Positions 1 through 8,468 of a DNA stretch of 64,000 nt are shown here, in pieces. This DNA is from Patescibacteria group bacterium UBA2772 (GTDB taxonomy: Bacteria; Patescibacteriota; Minisyncoccia; Moranbacterales; DUUL01). Positions within the stretch are counted from its first letter, which is position 1. Each line of letters starts with the position of its first letter. The DNA lies in NCBI GenBank assembly GCA_002352545.1, contig DEIO01000009.1, positions 1 through 64,000 of the forward strand, given 5' to 3'. The position numbers and the translations under genes were made by a program. The notes under the pieces were generated by a model. It was not told the DNA's origin and did no database searches. It was given only the letters and a program-made list of their open reading frames with translations.

Positions 1-1465
1 GGATTACTGTTATTTCTACTACTCCGTATTCATCTGAATTGGATGATATGTCATCATCGTCATCATTTTCGATATCTACAAAGAAATAGATTTTGCAGAA
101 GCCATTTTCTACCTGAAAAGATTCACTTCTTCCTGGTCCTTGGACCGTGACAGTTTGTCCGTCACTTGAAAGTGTGATTGTTATTTTTCCCATCTTTTTG
201 GTTACTGTTTCGTGTGGATCGAGATCGAACAGATTGTCTTCGTCTATCTTGGTATCGTCTATGTCGAAATTCTTTCCGTGATCTACTCGGTAGTCAGAGT
301 CGATGTCTTCGGCATATGATCCAGAGTCATTTTCTATTCTGACTTCTCCTTCAATCTGGAAGGATTGTCCAGGATAGAGTTGTTTTTCCACTCTGTGTTC
401 CCAGTCGTCTGTACCGTAGACTGAAAGATGGAAATCCTTGATGTGGAGATCTGAGTCGGAGTCTTGGGTTTCTTCGGTGTCTTCGTTTTGGTTTGAATCA
501 CCTGAAGCACAAATTGTTGCGTCGTTACAATCCTTGCAAGGATCGGAACTATTCGGGTGAATAGTGGAATCGTTGTCGTTGCAATCTGCAGGAAAACCAT
601 TGTTTTCGCTTGTGAAATAACCATCTTCATCATTGTCAACAGGTTCAAATCCTTCTCCATCTTTATCTACAAATGACTTGATTGAGTTACCTTCTTCGAC
701 TGACACATCATCAGACTTAGGCTCTTCATTGGGATGTTCACCCATTACGGCAAGCATACTACTACCTAAGCCACCCCAGACACGTTCCTGATTGTCAATG
801 GAATAATGAGTGACATCGTCACCAGAAATAGTGAATGAGTAATATTCCGTAAACCTTCCATGAAGAAAGAAAGGGAAGCCCGGTAGTTCAAAGTATGTTG
901 CATCCTGAATATATAATTCAGCATTTGCTACATTTTTAGGGATAGTAATATTGAAACCAACTATTGGATCAATCATTCCTAAAAAATGAACTGGAATATC
1001 TGTTCCATTTTTCCCTGCACCTTCAAGATTATCGGCAAGATTTATTACAAATTTTCCACCTGCACTATATCCCACCAGAAAAACAAAGTCCCCATCCTCA
1101 TATTTTCCAACAATATAGTCTTTCATATCTGAGGTCTTTGCTGTTTCGCGAGAAACACGCGCATTCATATCTGCATTAGAGTTGATTCGTACAAAAGCTA
1201 TTGAAGCATCTACTCCGTGTCCACCCTCTTTTTCAATTGACACTTCATCTCGTACCTTATCAAAGCTGTCGGTTTTTAAAATCTCAACATCTTTTAGCTT
1301 CCCATGGATAAATCTTTTTGCATTCAACGGATTATAGTCATCACTATCCTCCCAAATATTAAAATACGAACCCAATCCTCCGTGTGCACCTACAAAAATC
1401 ACTTTTGCTTGTGCTAAAGACCCAAAAAAACAAATCATCGTAAAAATAATTATTGCTCTCAACAT
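1..1465 (-). CDS. Secreted alpha/beta-hydrolase-like protein with MopE-type metal-binding motif (C-terminus cut by window edge)
   Basis: The frame is open for 488 codons from an ATG at 1463-1465 and runs off the left edge, so the C-terminus is missing. The start is supported by an AAGGAG Shine-Dalgarno eight bases upstream and by a signal peptide (hydrophobic residues 4-18, then AQA). After it comes VIFVGAHGG, and near residue 125 the nucleophile elbow GYSAGG, typical of serine alpha/beta hydrolases and lipases. Around residue 285 a DNDEDGY...DCNDND...IHP stretch matches the putative metal-binding motif of MopE-type proteins. The rest is acidic and beta-rich, resembling cell-surface adhesion modules. 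An exported lipase or esterase is an inference from the motifs; the catalytic Asp and His were not assigned. Confidence 0.75.
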   Translation of the reverse strand, partial: MLRAIIIFTMICFFGSLAQAKVIFVGAHGGLGSYFNIWEDSDDYNPLNAKRFIHGKLKDVEILKTDSFDKVRDEVSIEKEGGHGVDASIAFVRINSNADMNARVSRETAKTSDMKDYIVGKYEDGDFVFLVGYSAGGKFVINLADNLEGAGKNGTDIPVHFLGMIDPIVGFNITIPKNVANAELYIQDATYFELPGFPFFLHGRFTEYYSFTISGDDVTHYSIDNQERVWGGLGSSMLAVMGEHPNEEPKSDDVSVEEGNSIKSFVDKDGEGFEPVDNDEDGYFTSENNGFPADCNDNDSTIHPNSSDPCKDCNDATICASGDSNQNEDTEETQDSDSDLHIKDFHLSVYGTDDWEHRVEKQLYPGQSFQIEGEVRIENDSGSYAEDIDSDYRVDHGKNFDIDDTKIDEDNLFDLDPHETVTKKMGKITITLSSDGQTVTVQGPGRSESFQVENGFCKIYFFVDIENDDDDDISSNSDEYGVVEITVI

Positions 1466-1590
1466 AACCACATCTCCTTTTTTGAATTTTCAAAAAACTC
1501 TTATACTCAAATATTGAGCATGAAAATACACTATTACATTTCCAATTAGTTCTCTATGTTTTTATATAGAGAACCTCAAGAAAAATAATT

Positions 1591-2286
1591 CTAAAAATTA
1601 TCTACTGAAATTATAAGGTCATCAATAATGTCTATATGGGCTTGCATCCTTTTTTCAACTTCTTCTTCAGAAAATCCCCATTTGTCTATATCTGGGTATT
1701 TTTCATATAATTTGTCTGTGTAGTCTTGATTCCATCCAATTCCTATATAATAAGAAGCTGTTTTTCCTGGTATTGAGATTTCATTTATAAAAAAAGGTGT
1801 TTTATTTTCACTGTAGTCATTCACATCATTATTTCCATTTTCAAAACTAACAAAGGCAACTTTATCCTGAATTTTTGTCTCTTTTGTATATTTTTTCCAT
1901 TGAAGACTGTCTTTTTTAATTTCTTTGTCTTTATTTAGCTCCAACACTCTTCTTCTTTCTCCTTTCAGTCTTTGTTCCATCGTACTCTTACCTCTGCCAA
2001 AATCATCATGTCTTGTAATTGCATTGATACTGCCTTCAGAAAATAACATCATGGAAACATTTTTTTTGTCTCCTATTACCCTGGATTCTAGCTCCGCATC
2101 ACTTGGAATTTTCACAGTAATTCCAAAATCTTCATGCAAATATGATTTCCAACCATTTCCCAAATCAACAATTGTTTCCTTGTTTCTATTATTCTCGTAA
2201 TATCTAAACATACCAAAAACCAAACCAAAAACAGCAATCGCCATAAACAACACTAGAACATTCTTTTGTGAAATTATTTCCTTCAT
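1591..2286 (-). CDS. Membrane-anchored protein of unknown function
   Basis: This 231-residue protein has one N-terminal transmembrane segment or uncleaved signal (residues 8-28, LVLFMAIAVFGLVFGM), followed by a soluble outward-facing domain of about 200 residues. The segment HEDFGITVKIPSDAELESR resembles the start of PsbP-like or small lipoprotein domains often seen in Patescibacteria, but there is no lipobox cysteine. I do not recognise a specific family. It lies 125 bp downstream of no obvious partner, and upstream of the hydrolase-like gene in the same direction. Reading frame, length and hydrophobic anchor make it a credible real gene. Confidence 0.7.
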   Translation of the reverse strand: MKEIISQKNVLVLFMAIAVFGLVFGMFRYYENNRNKETIVDLGNGWKSYLHEDFGITVKIPSDAELESRVIGDKKNVSMMLFSEGSINAITRHDDFGRGKSTMEQRLKGERRRVLELNKDKEIKKDSLQWKKYTKETKIQDKVAFVSFENGNNDVNDYSENKTPFFINEISIPGKTASYYIGIGWNQDYTDKLYEKYPDIDKWGFSEEEVEKRMQAHIDIIDDLIISVDNF

Positions 2287-2507
2287 ATTTTAAATCTAAG
2301 ACTTATATATTCATTCTAACAAAAAATACCCTTTTGAATAGTATTTTCTTCGTTATTTTACATATTCATTCAACTGTAACAAAAAAAAAGCGTTTTTGTC
2401 AAATTATAACCCTTTTAAAGAGGTCGGAATTCTATCTTTTTTTAATAACCAAAACAAACTCATTAGAAAACAAAAACTAAATCATCTCATCTTTGCAATT
2501 TAAACAA

Positions 2508-2535
2508 CAAAAAACACCTTATATAAGGTGTTTTT
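2508..2535 (-). terminator. Rho-independent terminator after tRNA-Asp
   Basis: A perfect inverted repeat, AAAACACCTT / AAGGTGTTTT, sits directly downstream (minus strand) of tRNA-Asp and is followed by an A/T-rich tract. It is nearly symmetrical, so it could act in both directions. Confidence 0.75.
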
Positions 2536-2544
2536 AGGAAAATG

Positions 2545-2618
2545 CGGGGACGACCGGACTCGAACCGGCGACCTATTGCGTGACAGGCAATCGCTCTAAC
2601 CAGCTGAGCTACGCCCCC
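2545..2618 (-). tRNA. tRNA-Asp (GUC)
   Basis: The 74-nt sequence folds as a full cloverleaf on the minus strand. The acceptor GGGGGCG pairs with CGTCCCC (one G-T pair). The anticodon stem ATTGC/GCAAT encloses loop CTGTCAC with anticodon GUC, and the T-arm is GCCGG-TTCGAGT-CCGGT. The 3' CCA is not encoded (genomic GCAT follows the acceptor), so a CCA-adding enzyme is required. Confidence 0.97.
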
Positions 2619-2662
2619 ATGGAATGTATCGTGTCACTAAATAACTCTACATAACAAATCCA

Positions 2663-2690
2663 ATTGTACCTCATTGTTGCAAAAAAGCAA
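2663..2690 (-). promoter_or_regulatory. Putative sigma70-type promoter for tRNA-Asp
   Basis: On the minus strand TTGCTT (2685-2690) and TACAAT (2663-2668) are separated by 16 bases and lie about 45 bases upstream of the tRNA. Confidence 0.5.
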
Positions 2691-2716
2691 TAGCTAGAAC
2701 ACGCAAACATATGTCC

Positions 2717-4330
2717 CTATTTTTCATTTCTAACAAACTCATAAATACAAACAACTATTGCCAACCAAAACCAGAACATTCCCATCAAAAGCCCTGCATT
2801 GAACATGTTGGGAATAATAATGGCAACTCCTGATAGTAATATAAGTGAAGAAAAGATGTGGTTTTTCACATTATAAACTCTAGCCAAAGACCAGGATATG
2901 AGTTTTCCGATAATGAATATTGAGAAAATTGCTGCAAAAATTCCCATTGATAGAAGGATTTCAAGCACTATATTGGAGGTGTTTAGACCGCTTCCATGGT
3001 CATCTGTTCCAAGAAAAGATGCTGCACTTCCAAGTCCTTGACCCAAAAATAGATGTTTCTTGGTCTCCTTGAAGGTTTTTGCATAGATTTCTTTTCTGAT
3101 GCTGATATTGGGATCTGGTCTCATGATGGTTGTCACGAACATCTTGTTCATTTTCTCTCTTTTGACCTCTTCTAAATCTATGTGCCTGCAACCAAAAATA
3201 TCCAATTCATCCATTGTTCTAATCTCATATGGGAGTTCAGTGTTTCTCTCACAACTGATTGTGATTAATTGTTGCCCACTTATTGAACTGGCGGCTCTAT
3301 TGCCAAAATGGAACGTTGATAGACCAGTAAAACCAACAACAAAAACAGCTAAAGAACTAAGTAGCCCTAAAACTAGAACATTTTTCAAAATCTGAACAAA
3401 TGAAAAAGTTTTATGGAAGAATTTATCTGCTAAAAGTATTAGAAGATACATGATATAGACAGCAAAGACACCAAGCCACGCACTTCTTGAAACAGTTAGA
3501 ATGAGTACTGAAAATGCAACGATAAAATAAAGATTAACAAAAAAACCAAAGATCCTAGATACACCAAAACCAGCAACCATTAGGTCACTTTTGTCTGGTT
3601 TTGCCAAATGCCTAAACCAGAGTAATATTGCCAACATTAATACTAGATATACTCCCAACCAATCAGGTTCTGTAAATGTCCCATTAACTCTTGCAGTAAA
3701 AACTTGGAAATCCACCCATCCTATAAGCTTTGCGAATGCTTGATAGAAGCTCCAGAAAATCACTGGAACAGAGCCAAAAACAAAGAACAACAAAGTCTCA
3801 ACAATCTCTTCTCTACTCTTCACGAAACTCCTGATTAACCAATACAAGATAATAAAAGAAAAGAAAATGATTGCCAGTTTCAAAGACAATGCCCGATTAG
3901 GTGCATTAAATGTTCCCAATAAAGCAAATATTGGTAAAACAAAAATCAACTTATCAAAAAATGTTAGTTCACAAACAGCTTTTTTCTTTTTAGTTAAAAG
4001 ATTCCTTGTCCCAAGAATATAATGTTTTGCTTTCTGCTTAAAACCAAGAAGAAAAGTAGTCAGGAATAAAATTGCCCCAATCAATTGAAAAGGTCGCAAG
4101 CTAAAAGGAAACTCTTTGGGTGTTATAACAATATTTTCAAGTGCCAAAAACATAACAAAAACTAGAAAGGTTCTCCTTGGAAATTTAACTGAAAAAAAGA
4201 ATGTGCTTATTGCAAAAAAAATAAAAATTGGATAGTTTATAAAACCATCACCAAATGTATTCCATAGAATTAGCCCTATGCTGACAAAGAGTCCACTAAG
4301 TAATGTCGCTAAATATTGTTTAAAATTCAT
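2717..4330 (-). CDS. O-antigen ligase/polymerase-type membrane protein (Wzy/WaaL-like)
   Basis: This 537-residue polytopic protein has about 11-12 hydrophobic segments and one large exported loop around residues 350-430, containing SGQQLITISCER and then FKETKKHLFLGQGLGS. That layout is typical of the O-antigen ligase family: a long periplasmic loop ending in a G-x-G-x-G-like stretch before the last membrane helices. Family members polymerise lipid-linked oligosaccharide repeats or transfer glycan chains to an acceptor at the outer face of the membrane. The stop codon abuts the start of the adjacent GT4 gene region, consistent with co-transcription in one polysaccharide operon. Whether it polymerises or ligates cannot be told from sequence. 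A second family member lies at 9866-11215. Confidence 0.85.
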   Translation of the reverse strand: MNFKQYLATLLSGLFVSIGLILWNTFGDGFINYPIFIFFAISTFFFSVKFPRRTFLVFVMFLALENIVITPKEFPFSLRPFQLIGAILFLTTFLLGFKQKAKHYILGTRNLLTKKKKAVCELTFFDKLIFVLPIFALLGTFNAPNRALSLKLAIIFFSFIILYWLIRSFVKSREEIVETLLFFVFGSVPVIFWSFYQAFAKLIGWVDFQVFTARVNGTFTEPDWLGVYLVLMLAILLWFRHLAKPDKSDLMVAGFGVSRIFGFFVNLYFIVAFSVLILTVSRSAWLGVFAVYIMYLLILLADKFFHKTFSFVQILKNVLVLGLLSSLAVFVVGFTGLSTFHFGNRAASSISGQQLITISCERNTELPYEIRTMDELDIFGCRHIDLEEVKREKMNKMFVTTIMRPDPNISIRKEIYAKTFKETKKHLFLGQGLGSAASFLGTDDHGSGLNTSNIVLEILLSMGIFAAIFSIFIIGKLISWSLARVYNVKNHIFSSLILLSGVAIIIPNMFNAGLLMGMFWFWLAIVVCIYEFVRNEK

Positions 4331-5512
4331 TTACTGTTTCATTAATAATTTCATTGTTTTTCTTGTAAACTTTCCCCAGTTAAACTTTCTAGATTTCACT
4401 TTAGCATTCTTCACCATATCATTAGTAAACTCTTCTGAATGTATAACTTTTAACATACCTTCGACAATTTTTTCATCATTCTTAGAATCAACCAACACGG
4501 CTTCCTTGTCATTTGCAATTTCCGGAATAGAAGAAACATTAGATGTTACTATCGGACAACCAACACTCATCGCTTCTAGAATTGGCAAACCAAAACCTTC
4601 ATACAAAGATGGATAACAAAATAACTTAGCTCCTAAATATATATATGGCAAATCTTCCTGCGAAACAAAGCCTATTGACTTGATATAACCCCTAGGAATA
4701 CCACCTTTTAACATTACCTCTTCTGCAATATTGGGGATATCTATCACCAAAGGAATTAGATTTGAATGAAAAGAACCAGCCAAAATCAATTTTGGCATTT
4801 CTATCTTCCCGTTGTGTCGTGTATATAAAATTCCATATGCTCTCAACAAAGCATCTACGTTTTTCCTATTATCAAATCCGCCTACATAAAAAATATATCC
4901 TCCCTCAGTAAGCTTAAATCTATCCAAAACATCTTTCTTTCTTTTATCGTAAATCCTTTTTTTAAAAATATGATCACAATCTATTGGAAATACAGAAATA
5001 TTCTCTTTACTCACATCAAAAAATCTAATTATATCACTCTTTGAATTTTGTGAAATCGTGATAATCCTATTGGCTTTACGAATTCCTTTATCAACTAATT
5101 TATAATATATTTTCTTACGCGAATTATTAAGGTATTGAGGAAATATCTTCCAAACTGTATCGTGTACCAACATAACATGTTTGACTCCCTTTATTATTGT
5201 TGGACTTTGATAGAGAGAGAAAAGAATATCACACCCATCATTCTTGATTTGTTTAGGCAATAGCACTTTTTCCCAAAACACTTTTCGTACTAAATCGTCT
5301 CTTTTATAGAATGAGCTAATCACTTTTTTAGTAATATTCCCCGTAAGTTCAATTTCTATATCATTTTCTAAATATAAAAACGCTTCTATTTCACTATAAA
5401 AGTCTGCATTTTTTTCTATTTGCTCAACCAAAGTCTTGATGAAATTCAAACTAACCTGGCCAATACCAGAATCTTGTTTTCTTATAAAAGAAGCATTAAT
5501 ACCTATTTTCAT
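4331..5512 (-). CDS. GT4-family glycosyltransferase
   Basis: This 393-residue protein has the GT-B two-domain layout of family 4. The N-terminal half opens with MKIGINASFIRKQDSGIGQ, a glycine-rich acceptor-side loop. The C-terminal half contains YIFYVGGFDNRKN (the usual sugar-nucleotide-side strand) and the signature EGFGLPILEAMSVG with the EX7E pair. Such enzymes transfer a sugar from a nucleotide donor, retaining configuration, onto a growing lipid-linked glycan at the cytoplasmic membrane face. Donor and linkage cannot be deduced. It directly follows a small membrane-protein gene and precedes the polymerase-like gene with no gap, so it is very likely co-transcribed with them. Confidence 0.92.
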   Translation of the reverse strand: MKIGINASFIRKQDSGIGQVSLNFIKTLVEQIEKNADFYSEIEAFLYLENDIEIELTGNITKKVISSFYKRDDLVRKVFWEKVLLPKQIKNDGCDILFSLYQSPTIIKGVKHVMLVHDTVWKIFPQYLNNSRKKIYYKLVDKGIRKANRIITISQNSKSDIIRFFDVSKENISVFPIDCDHIFKKRIYDKRKKDVLDRFKLTEGGYIFYVGGFDNRKNVDALLRAYGILYTRHNGKIEMPKLILAGSFHSNLIPLVIDIPNIAEEVMLKGGIPRGYIKSIGFVSQEDLPYIYLGAKLFCYPSLYEGFGLPILEAMSVGCPIVTSNVSSIPEIANDKEAVLVDSKNDEKIVEGMLKVIHSEEFTNDMVKNAKVKSRKFNWGKFTRKTMKLLMKQ

Positions 5513-5538
5513 CTTTTTGTTTTTGCTAAATACCCTTT

Positions 5539-6237
5539 TTAATCTGAATCTAATTCATCATGATTGTGCTTACCTGAACAATCACCATTTAATAATATTA
5601 GATTTCCTTCAAACTTTTCTAGATTCTCAAGATAAGCTCGAATCTCTCTTAGTTCACTATCGATAACCTGAACTTGCCTTCTATTGAAAGAGTCGATTAA
5701 TATTGAAGTTTCCGAAACACGAACAAAGCGATCAATGGCTTTTTTTAAATGCCTAGTTTCGTAAATATAGTGTGAAAGATTTCCAGTTGAATACGGATAA
5801 TATTGAATTGAATAATCAGAAAAATATTCATTGGCAGCCCACTCTAGTTCATAGGAAAGTTCATCCAGTCGTTGCAATTGATCTATCAAATCAAGTCTCT
5901 CTTGACCGGTTAACCAAACATCGTCATTAGGCCACCCAAGCTCATCTTCAATTGTATCAATTCTCACAATAACTCCCTTAACTATTTTTCTAGTAAAAAC
6001 AAAGTGATCAATATTCTCATTCCTTATTTTGTTTTCCAACAAACCCTTACTTACAGAAAAAAGTTCAGCAATTGAATCGTGCCCACGAACAAAAGTCATA
6101 AATGAGACATTTGCAATTATCACAACAACAAAACAAAGAAGAAACCGATCATGGTTTTTTCTAAGCCAAACAAGAAATGCTTTAGCCCAAGAATCAATCT
6201 TGTTTTTTAAAACCTTTTTATTTTTTCTTTTTTTCAT
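5539..6237 (-). CDS. Single-pass membrane protein of unknown function in the polysaccharide locus
   Basis: This 232-residue protein has a strongly basic N-terminus (MKKRKNKKVLKNK), one transmembrane helix at about residues 33-52 (FLLCFVVVIIANVSFMTF), and an outward-facing domain predicted to be mostly helical with charged heptad-like stretches (LDLIDQLQRLDELSYELEW, and around residues 160-215). It ends in an acidic, histidine-containing tail. I do not recognise the family. It sits tightly between glycosyltransferase genes (16 and 26 bp gaps), so an accessory or scaffolding role in glycan assembly is a reasonable guess, not a demonstrated one. Confidence 0.7.
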   Translation of the reverse strand: MKKRKNKKVLKNKIDSWAKAFLVWLRKNHDRFLLCFVVVIIANVSFMTFVRGHDSIAELFSVSKGLLENKIRNENIDHFVFTRKIVKGVIVRIDTIEDELGWPNDDVWLTGQERLDLIDQLQRLDELSYELEWAANEYFSDYSIQYYPYSTGNLSHYIYETRHLKKAIDRFVRVSETSILIDSFNRRQVQVIDSELREIRAYLENLEKFEGNLILLNGDCSGKHNHDELDSD

Positions 6238-6253
6238 TAATTTATCTTACCAT

Positions 6254-7219
6254 CTAAATTATATCAAGTTGCGAGTCTTTTTGGAACACTTGCCTTAACT
6301 TAGTAAAAATAGCTTTACGTTTCCAGTTGATTACATCTAGATATTTTCTAGCTCCAAAAAATTTTTTTGCATCAATCGCAACAAAATTTTCACTTGATGA
6401 AATGGTATGCATTCCTTTTGAATATAAAGATTTATCGTTAATTGCAAAAGCTCCAAGAGCCTCTTCATCAAAATCTTCTGTAGAAATTTTCTTTATCTCA
6501 TTTAGAACTATTTCTTTACCATAGGTTTCTTTGCAATTTTGAGCTGGTCTAACAATTTTATTCCCCCAACAAAATATTGGACCTGCCATACGAGAATTGC
6601 CAAGATCCAACTTCACTGGATTGTGATTGTGACTTTCCCACTTGCCAAATAAATCATCTGCATAGAAGATATAAAGACTTTCGTTACACCCAATCTTATC
6701 ATTAGAACAAAATATCCACCACTTATTTTGAGAAAAATGAAGGGTCGTATCTATTCCCGCAAAATTTGGAATTAAAACTTTTTCTTTTTCCCATTTCAGA
6801 GGAAAATTAGTAGCTTTATAAAGAGCAATCTCATTTTCACTAGAAGTTTCTGGAATCATGTAGACAACTTCATTGTAAACAAAAACAAAAGGATAAGAAA
6901 GATGTTTCTCGTAATCATAAACAATCATTTTTTCTCCTGCATTTATCTTTCCATCAGAAGACTCTGTCAATTCTGATACCATTATTCTACCTTTTTGCTT
7001 TTTGTATTCAAATTCTTCAAAAAACAAAAAGATTTTATCTTCATATTCAATCAAAAAAGGATCAGCACAGAAACCATTTTCTTTATCCCCAAACAACCAG
7101 TTTAGGTCTTTTTGCTTGATTTTCCCCTCAACAAAATCAGAGATATTACCCTTAAAAACAGCAATATTCCAATGCTCTTTCCAAAAATACTCCTTAAATT
7201 TTTTGATTATACTTTTCAT
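6254..7219 (-). CDS. Beta-propeller protein resembling the GINT1 N-terminal domain
   Basis: The 321-residue soluble protein contains repeated blade-like motifs: the FCADPFLIEYEDKIFLFFEEF segment, YPFVFVYNEVVYMIPETS, WWIFCSNDK and GNSRMAGPIF. This pattern of D-P-F-L...FFE and P-E-T-S matches the five-bladed propeller found at the N-terminus of glucosamine inositolphosphorylceramide transferase 1 and in bacterial glycan loci, related in fold to GH43/GH68. Bacterial members are found beside glycosyltransferases, sometimes fused to formyltransferase-like domains. The exact reaction is unknown. It lies 5 bp from the next GT4 gene, so both are probably translated from one message. Family assignment is from recalled motifs and needs a profile search. 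Confidence 0.65.
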   Translation of the reverse strand: MKSIIKKFKEYFWKEHWNIAVFKGNISDFVEGKIKQKDLNWLFGDKENGFCADPFLIEYEDKIFLFFEEFEYKKQKGRIMVSELTESSDGKINAGEKMIVYDYEKHLSYPFVFVYNEVVYMIPETSSENEIALYKATNFPLKWEKEKVLIPNFAGIDTTLHFSQNKWWIFCSNDKIGCNESLYIFYADDLFGKWESHNHNPVKLDLGNSRMAGPIFCWGNKIVRPAQNCKETYGKEIVLNEIKKISTEDFDEEALGAFAINDKSLYSKGMHTISSSENFVAIDAKKFFGARKYLDVINWKRKAIFTKLRQVFQKDSQLDII

Positions 7220-7224
7220 ATTAA

Positions 7225-8403
7225 CTAAAGATTTCTTTTAAGAACCTCTATAAAATACTTTGTTCGAGGAAACTTTTTATTAGACTGATGATTTTTTAAT
7301 TCAGCCTTATATAAATCCAATATCTCCGAACTAACAGCTTCCCAGCTATAATGTTCTTTTACTCTAGCTCTTCCTTCTTGAGCTTTTTTCCTAACATTTA
7401 TAGGGTCTCTTAGTAAACGCTCTAGCTTATTTCTCAAATCGCTAGTATTCTTATTCTTAAATGTAAACCCTGCCTTTTGAATTACTTCAACATTCTCAGG
7501 AATATCTGAGACTAATGCAGGAACTCCATACGACATTGTTTCCAAAAGAGCAATTGAAAGTCCTTCTATCTCAGATGGATGAACAAATAAATATGCATTT
7601 GAAAAAAGTTCTGCCAATTCAAGGCTATTTCCATCTAGATTTCCAGTAAAAATTATCCTGTCATTGCCAGATGCAAGTTTTTCTAATTTATTTTTATAGC
7701 CCTTTGTGTACATTTCATCACCTGCAATAACAAGTTTTTTGTTAGTTCTAATCAAATTAAAAGCTTTTATTAGATAGTGAACCCCTTTACTCTCCATCAA
7801 TCTACCTGCAAACAAGATATATTCCTTTCTTCTTAATCCCCATTTTTTAGCTAATTTTAGATTCACTGTCTCATAACTAGGAACTCCATTAGGTATATAA
7901 ACACCGTTTCTTTTATATTTATCAAGAACCATTCGTTTAAGATTTCTAGAAACTAAAACGAGTGAATCTGAAGCAATACAACAAATTCTTTCCCCTAATT
8001 TTAAAGAAAATCTAGCAAAAATGCCCCATTTCTTATGTCTATAGCATTGAGAGTGAAATGTCGCAATAATAGGAGTTCTTGGATTTATTATCTTTGCAAA
8101 CCATATCAAGAATGAAGGACCTATTGAATGGAAATGTATTATATCGACATTCTGTTTTCTGACATTCAGACAAGCTACAAAGGTATGTGTAATTGCATCA
8201 AGATGTTTTGTAAAGACTGATGGTAAGCTAATCAATTCCACACCCTTATACTTTCTTAAATTCTTATCAACATAGCTTGGTCTTGTATAGACAAGAACCT
8301 CACAACCACGAAGAACTAAACGTGTAGTCAATTCCTCAACATGCCTCTCAACTCCTCCTTGTGATGTTGGTATTCCTTTTTGTCCTATAAACGCTATTCT
8401 CAT
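7225..8403 (-). CDS. GT4-family glycosyltransferase (rhamnosyltransferase-like)
   Basis: The 392-residue GT-B enzyme starts with MRIAFIGQKGIPTSQGGVER, a signature of the subgroup annotated as rhamnosyl- or galactosyl-transferases with a DUF1972-type N-terminus. The C-terminal domain has YILFAGRLMESKGVHYL and the donor-site SEIEGLSIALLETMSYG with the EX7E pair. The enzyme would act on the cytoplasmic side on a lipid-linked acceptor. It belongs to the minus-strand polysaccharide operon, 5 bp from the propeller gene downstream and 65 bp from another GT4 gene upstream. Donor sugar specificity cannot be read from the sequence. Confidence 0.92.
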   Translation of the reverse strand: MRIAFIGQKGIPTSQGGVERHVEELTTRLVLRGCEVLVYTRPSYVDKNLRKYKGVELISLPSVFTKHLDAITHTFVACLNVRKQNVDIIHFHSIGPSFLIWFAKIINPRTPIIATFHSQCYRHKKWGIFARFSLKLGERICCIASDSLVLVSRNLKRMVLDKYKRNGVYIPNGVPSYETVNLKLAKKWGLRRKEYILFAGRLMESKGVHYLIKAFNLIRTNKKLVIAGDEMYTKGYKNKLEKLASGNDRIIFTGNLDGNSLELAELFSNAYLFVHPSEIEGLSIALLETMSYGVPALVSDIPENVEVIQKAGFTFKNKNTSDLRNKLERLLRDPINVRKKAQEGRARVKEHYSWEAVSSEILDLYKAELKNHQSNKKFPRTKYFIEVLKRNL

Positions 8404-8468
8404 AATGGGTTTGTTTCTCTTTCTTATTTCTTCGTCTCTTTGGATTTATTTTCAAAATCAGTCTTTTT

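Noticed and set aside
334..660. 108-codon minus-strand ORF near the left edge
   Set aside because: It is a shadow of the hydrolase-like reading frame, which has a signal peptide, ribosome-binding site and recognisable motifs.
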